NCBI GenBank assembly: GCA_017457285.1 | Contig: JAFTHT010000015.1 | Location: 51,574 to 115,573, forward strand | Origin: Oscillospiraceae bacterium | Lineage (GTDB): Bacteria; Bacillota; Clostridia; Oscillospirales; Oscillospiraceae | Direction: 5' to 3' | Length of the DNA: 64,000 nt | The notes under the pieces: generated by a model | What the model was told of the DNA's origin: nothing | The model's input: the letters and a program-made list of their open reading frames with translations, nothing else | Databases searched by the model: none | In this document: positions 61,721-64,000 of the stretch, in pieces | Numbering within the stretch: position 1 is the first letter of the stretch | Layout of the letters: each line of letters opens with the position of its first letter | Translations under genes and position numbers: made by a program

Positions 61721-62216
61721 CGGAGCCGGAAATATTGCCCTGGGTGGCGTTCTGGCGGCGTTGGCGCTGGTGATTATGTGCCTGGGCACCATGATTCCCA
61801 TTGCGACCTTTGTCTGCCCTATGCTTTGCGCTGTGCTGCTGATGGTGGTGCTGCGGCGGGCCGGGCGGCGGATTGCCTGGGCCTGGTACGGAGCGGTGGC
61901 GATTTTGTCACTGCTGCTGGCTCCTGATAAGGAGGCGGGTGCGGTGTTCGTGTTCTTTGGCTACTATCCCATCGTCAAGCCCTGGCTGGATAAGCGGAAG
62001 CTGTCCGTTCTTTGGAAGCTGGCGCTGTTTAATGTGTCGATTTTCGCCATGTACAGCCTGCTGATTTACTTGCTTGGGCTGGATCAGGTGGCATCGGATT
62101 TCAAGGAGCTTGGCACCCTTATGACGGTTATTACCCTGATTTTGGGGAATGTGACGCTGTTTATGCTGGATGTCCTTCTTGGCCGTGTCAGCGGACTGCT
62201 CCGCCGGAGAAAATGA
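61713..62216 (+). CDS. Small polytopic membrane protein, possibly an ECF-type substrate-binding component
   Basis: 167 residues with about five hydrophobic helices (around 8-30, 33-50, 56-75, 80-100, 103-123, 135-155). The opening IALGGVLAALALVIMCLGTM and the LLLAPDKEAGAVFVFFGYYP segment resemble ECF-type vitamin-transport S components, but I cannot confirm it. The overlap with pncB by 8 nt suggests a link to nicotinate or NAD precursor import. Function inferred from context only. Confidence 0.55.
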   Translation: MRNGAGNIALGGVLAALALVIMCLGTMIPIATFVCPMLCAVLLMVVLRRAGRRIAWAWYGAVAILSLLLAPDKEAGAVFVFFGYYPIVKPWLDKRKLSVLWKLALFNVSIFAMYSLLIYLLGLDQVASDFKELGTLMTVITLILGNVTLFMLDVLLGRVSGLLRRRK

Positions 62217-62464
62217 TGGAGAAAAGCTGGAAGCTTTATATGCTGCGCTGCGGAGACGGTAGTCTCTATACCGGCATCACCACCGATGTCCAGGCCCGGC
62301 TGGAAGTCCACCGCAGCGGCAAAGGGGCCAAGTATACCCGTGGCCGTGGCCCCCTGGAGCTGGTCTATTCCGAAGATTGCGGCACCCATTCCGATGCTCT
62401 GAAGCGGGAACTGGAGATCAAAGCCCTGACAAAAAAACAAAAAGAACGCCTATGCGGCGTATAA
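62213..62464 (+). CDS. GIY-YIG nuclease domain protein
   Basis: 83 residues. LYMLRCGDGSLYTGITTDVQ is the GIY-YIG signature (YML ... YTG), and the catalytic Arg is in DVQARLEVHRSGKGAKYT. Stand-alone small members (YhbQ/UPF0213 type) have unclear roles in DNA repair or genome stability. Overlaps the preceding stop (ATGATGG), so coupled to the pncB operon. Confidence 0.92.
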   Translation: MMEKSWKLYMLRCGDGSLYTGITTDVQARLEVHRSGKGAKYTRGRGPLELVYSEDCGTHSDALKRELEIKALTKKQKERLCGV

Positions 62465-62494
62465 AAAATCCCTCCGATTTTTCGGAGGGATTTT
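62465..62494. terminator. Bidirectional terminator between convergent genes
   Basis: 13-bp stem AAAATCCCTCCGA / TCGGAGGGATTTT, 4-nt TTTT loop, with A/T runs on both sides. Ends the GIY-YIG gene and the minus-strand lyase gene. Confidence 0.92.
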
Positions 62495-62497
62495 TGA

Positions 62498-63781
62498 TTA
62501 CAGCGAAACCAAACCTGCATCCACCATTTTTTGAAGGCTCATCAGGATGCCCAGCTTGGCGTGGGCCCAGGTCAGGCCGCCCTGGAAATAGACGGCGTAG
62601 GGCTCCCGGATGGGGCCGTCGGCGGACAGCTCCATGGTGGAGCCCTGGACGAAAGCACCGGCGGCCATAATGACCTGGGAATCGTAGCCCGGCATATCAC
62701 CGGGGATGGGGTCGGCATAAGAATCCACCGGAGCGGCGGCCTGGATGCCTTTGCAGAAGGCAATCATGGCCTTTTCGCTGCCCAGTTCCACCGCCTGGAT
62801 GATATCATGGCGGCTTTCGGTGGCATTGGGGACGCACTTGTAGCCCAGAGGCTCATAAAGATTGGCGGCAAAAATCGCGCCCTTTTCGGCGCTGGCCACC
62901 ACAGTGGGGGAGAGGAAGAAGCCCTGGTACAGGCTGGGCATCAGCCCCAGGTTGGCGCCGACTTCCTGGCCCAGACCGGGGGCGGAAAGCCGGTAAGCGC
63001 ACCGGTCCACACATTTTTGGGTGCCTGCAATGTAGCCGCCAATGGGGGCAAGACCGCCGCCGGGATTCTTAATCAGGGAACCGACCACCATATCCGCGCC
63101 AACGTCGGAAGGTTCGATGGCCTCCACAAATTCACCGTAGCAGTTGTCCACCATGACCAGTACATCGGGCTTGATGCCCTTGCAGAATGCAATCAGCTCC
63201 CCGATTTGGCTTACGGAGAAGGTGGGCCGGGTGGCGTAGCCCTTGGAGCGCTGAATGGTGATGAGCTTGGTCCTTTCGTTGATTGCCTTGCAAATCCCCT
63301 CGTAGTCAAAGCTACCGTCGGGGAGTAAATCCACCTGGTTGTAGGTCACCCCATATTCCGCCAGAGAGCAGGGGCTGGGCCGGATGCCGATGACCTCCTG
63401 TAGCGTATCATAGGGCAGGCCCACAGGGGAGAGCAACTCGTCTCCGGGCAGCAGGTTGGCAGACAGGGCGATGGTCAGGGCGTGGGTGCCGCAGGTAATC
63501 TGGGGGCGGACCAGGGCGGCTTCGGTGTGGAATACATCGGCGTAGACCTTTTCCAGATTGTCCCGGCCCATGTCGTCATAGCCATAGCCGGTGGTGGCGG
63601 CAAAGCAGGCGGCGGACACCCGGTTTTTCTGCATGGCAGAAAGCACCTTGGCCTGATTGTATTCCGCTACCTTGTCGATGGCTGCGAACCGGTCGGCAAT
63701 CCGGGCCAGGGTTTTTTCGCCATATTCATAAACGGCAGGGGAAATCCCCATAGTTTGATAAAGCTCCAGAAGCTGTTCCAT
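62498..63781 (-). CDS. PLP-dependent methionine gamma-lyase-like protein (aluminum-resistance family)
   Basis: 427 residues of the Met_gamma_lyase family (YnbB type). Family segments: TTGYGYDDMGRDNLEKVYA, RPQITCGTHALTIAL, SPVGLPYDTLQEVIG; the PLP lysine is probably in VGSLIKNPGGG. Despite the 'aluminum resistance' name its reaction is unproven; a carbon-sulfur lyase activity is expected. Start at 63781 follows AAAAGGAC; own promoter. Confidence 0.9.
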   Translation of the reverse strand: MEQLLELYQTMGISPAVYEYGEKTLARIADRFAAIDKVAEYNQAKVLSAMQKNRVSAACFAATTGYGYDDMGRDNLEKVYADVFHTEAALVRPQITCGTHALTIALSANLLPGDELLSPVGLPYDTLQEVIGIRPSPCSLAEYGVTYNQVDLLPDGSFDYEGICKAINERTKLITIQRSKGYATRPTFSVSQIGELIAFCKGIKPDVLVMVDNCYGEFVEAIEPSDVGADMVVGSLIKNPGGGLAPIGGYIAGTQKCVDRCAYRLSAPGLGQEVGANLGLMPSLYQGFFLSPTVVASAEKGAIFAANLYEPLGYKCVPNATESRHDIIQAVELGSEKAMIAFCKGIQAAAPVDSYADPIPGDMPGYDSQVIMAAGAFVQGSTMELSADGPIREPYAVYFQGGLTWAHAKLGILMSLQKMVDAGLVSL

Positions 63782-63814
63782 AAAATTCGTCCTTTTCTAT
63801 GCAAATTCCTACAA

Positions 63815-63843
63815 ATTATATACAAAAGTAGAACCGGTGTCAA
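63815..63843 (-). promoter_or_regulatory. Promoter of the lyase gene
   Basis: Minus strand TTGACA (63838-63843), 17 nt, TATAAT (63815-63820): full consensus. Confidence 0.85.
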
Positions 63844-63860
63844 GAGTGGGATGGCGGGAT

Positions 63861-63925
63861 AAATGATTGTTTAGCGTATCAGATTAGTATGTCATTGCGA
63901 GGCCCGAAGGGCCGTGGCAATCTCC
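63861..63925. mobile_element. Left part of a MITE-like/REP element
   Basis: AAATGATTGTTTA (63861-63873) is identical to the terminal repeat of the 28151 element and is followed, as there, by a REP core (GTCATTGCGAGGCCCGAAGG from 63891, ending GTGGCAATCTCC at 63925). The matching right terminal repeat is not seen before the window ends. The remaining 75 bases hold no supported feature. Confidence 0.65.
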
Positions 63926-64000
63926 CGGTATCATCTACGATAAGGAAAAAGTTCGATGAACGTACAATGTAGAATGGGATTATCCATAGATTTTGGTGCG

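Overview
This window reads as a chromosomal segment of a strictly anaerobic, spore-forming, GC-rich Firmicute, most likely a gut Oscillospiraceae (Clostridium cluster IV) bacterium. The pointers are: a class III (oxygen-sensitive) ribonucleotide reductase and its activase; sporulation genes (spoIID, a ytfJ/gerW homologue); the Firmicute-type large SRP RNA in front of dnaX-ybaB-recR; the scpA-scpB cluster; T-box and glycine-riboswitch leaders; DUF families common in Clostridia; and a starch-binding, sortase-anchored surface protein. There are no phage, plasmid, rRNA, tRNA or CRISPR features. Most of it is dense housekeeping DNA in short operons separated by clear terminators. Promoters are strikingly uniform, mostly TTGACN or TTGCAN, a 17-nt spacer and TATAAT.

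Layout. 1-3.4 kb: the start of a sugar O-acetyltransferase (minus strand), then an nrdD-nrdG operon under two NrdR boxes, in which the glycyl-radical domain of NrdD is a separate 53-residue gene. 3.4-7.9 kb: folate cyclo-ligase, small unknowns, a metallopeptidase-like lipoprotein, a histidine phosphatase. 8-10 kb: starch-binding surface protein. 10-14.3 kb: DUF4317, a membrane protein, a cytidylate-kinase-like protein and a zinc-ribbon membrane protein. 14.6-21.2 kb: GH3 + HAD operon, a repeat array, polysaccharide deacetylase, glycine riboswitch-glyA, a PaaK-like protein lacking its ATP loop. 21.2-28.2 kb: T-box-alaS, comEC-holA-toprim. 28.2-34.7 kb: ABC-F, small unknowns, Mrp ATPase, a palindromic mobile-like repeat, NAD(P)HX dehydratase, an orphan MazF. 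34.7-39.7 kb (minus strand): a four-gene overlapping operon comEA-like, response regulator, histidine kinase, and an exonuclease III fused to a membrane anchor and a large extracytoplasmic domain. 39.8-43.6 kb: a D,D-carboxypeptidase homologue without its catalytic serine, UDG, an LRR protein. 43.7-47.4 kb: spoIID, metA (acetyl type), uridine-kinase-like protein. 47.5-51.8 kb: scpA-scpB-DUF2953-ytfJ-dacB-rluB. 51.8-55.7 kb: RpiR regulator, flavoprotein, serine hydrolase. 55.7-59.2 kb: acpP, SRP RNA, dnaX-ybaB-recR. 59.2-64 kb: membrane protein, hotdog thioesterase, pncB and neighbours, a PLP lyase.

The items most worth following up are the split NrdD with its NrdR boxes, the exonuclease III-transmembrane fusion co-transcribed with a ComEA-like protein and a two-component system, and the carboxypeptidase homologue with a broken SxxK motif. 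A family of GTCATTGCGA-type palindromic repeats, some bounded by AAATGATTGTTTA terminal inverted repeats, is scattered between genes and has entered conserved operons without breaking them.
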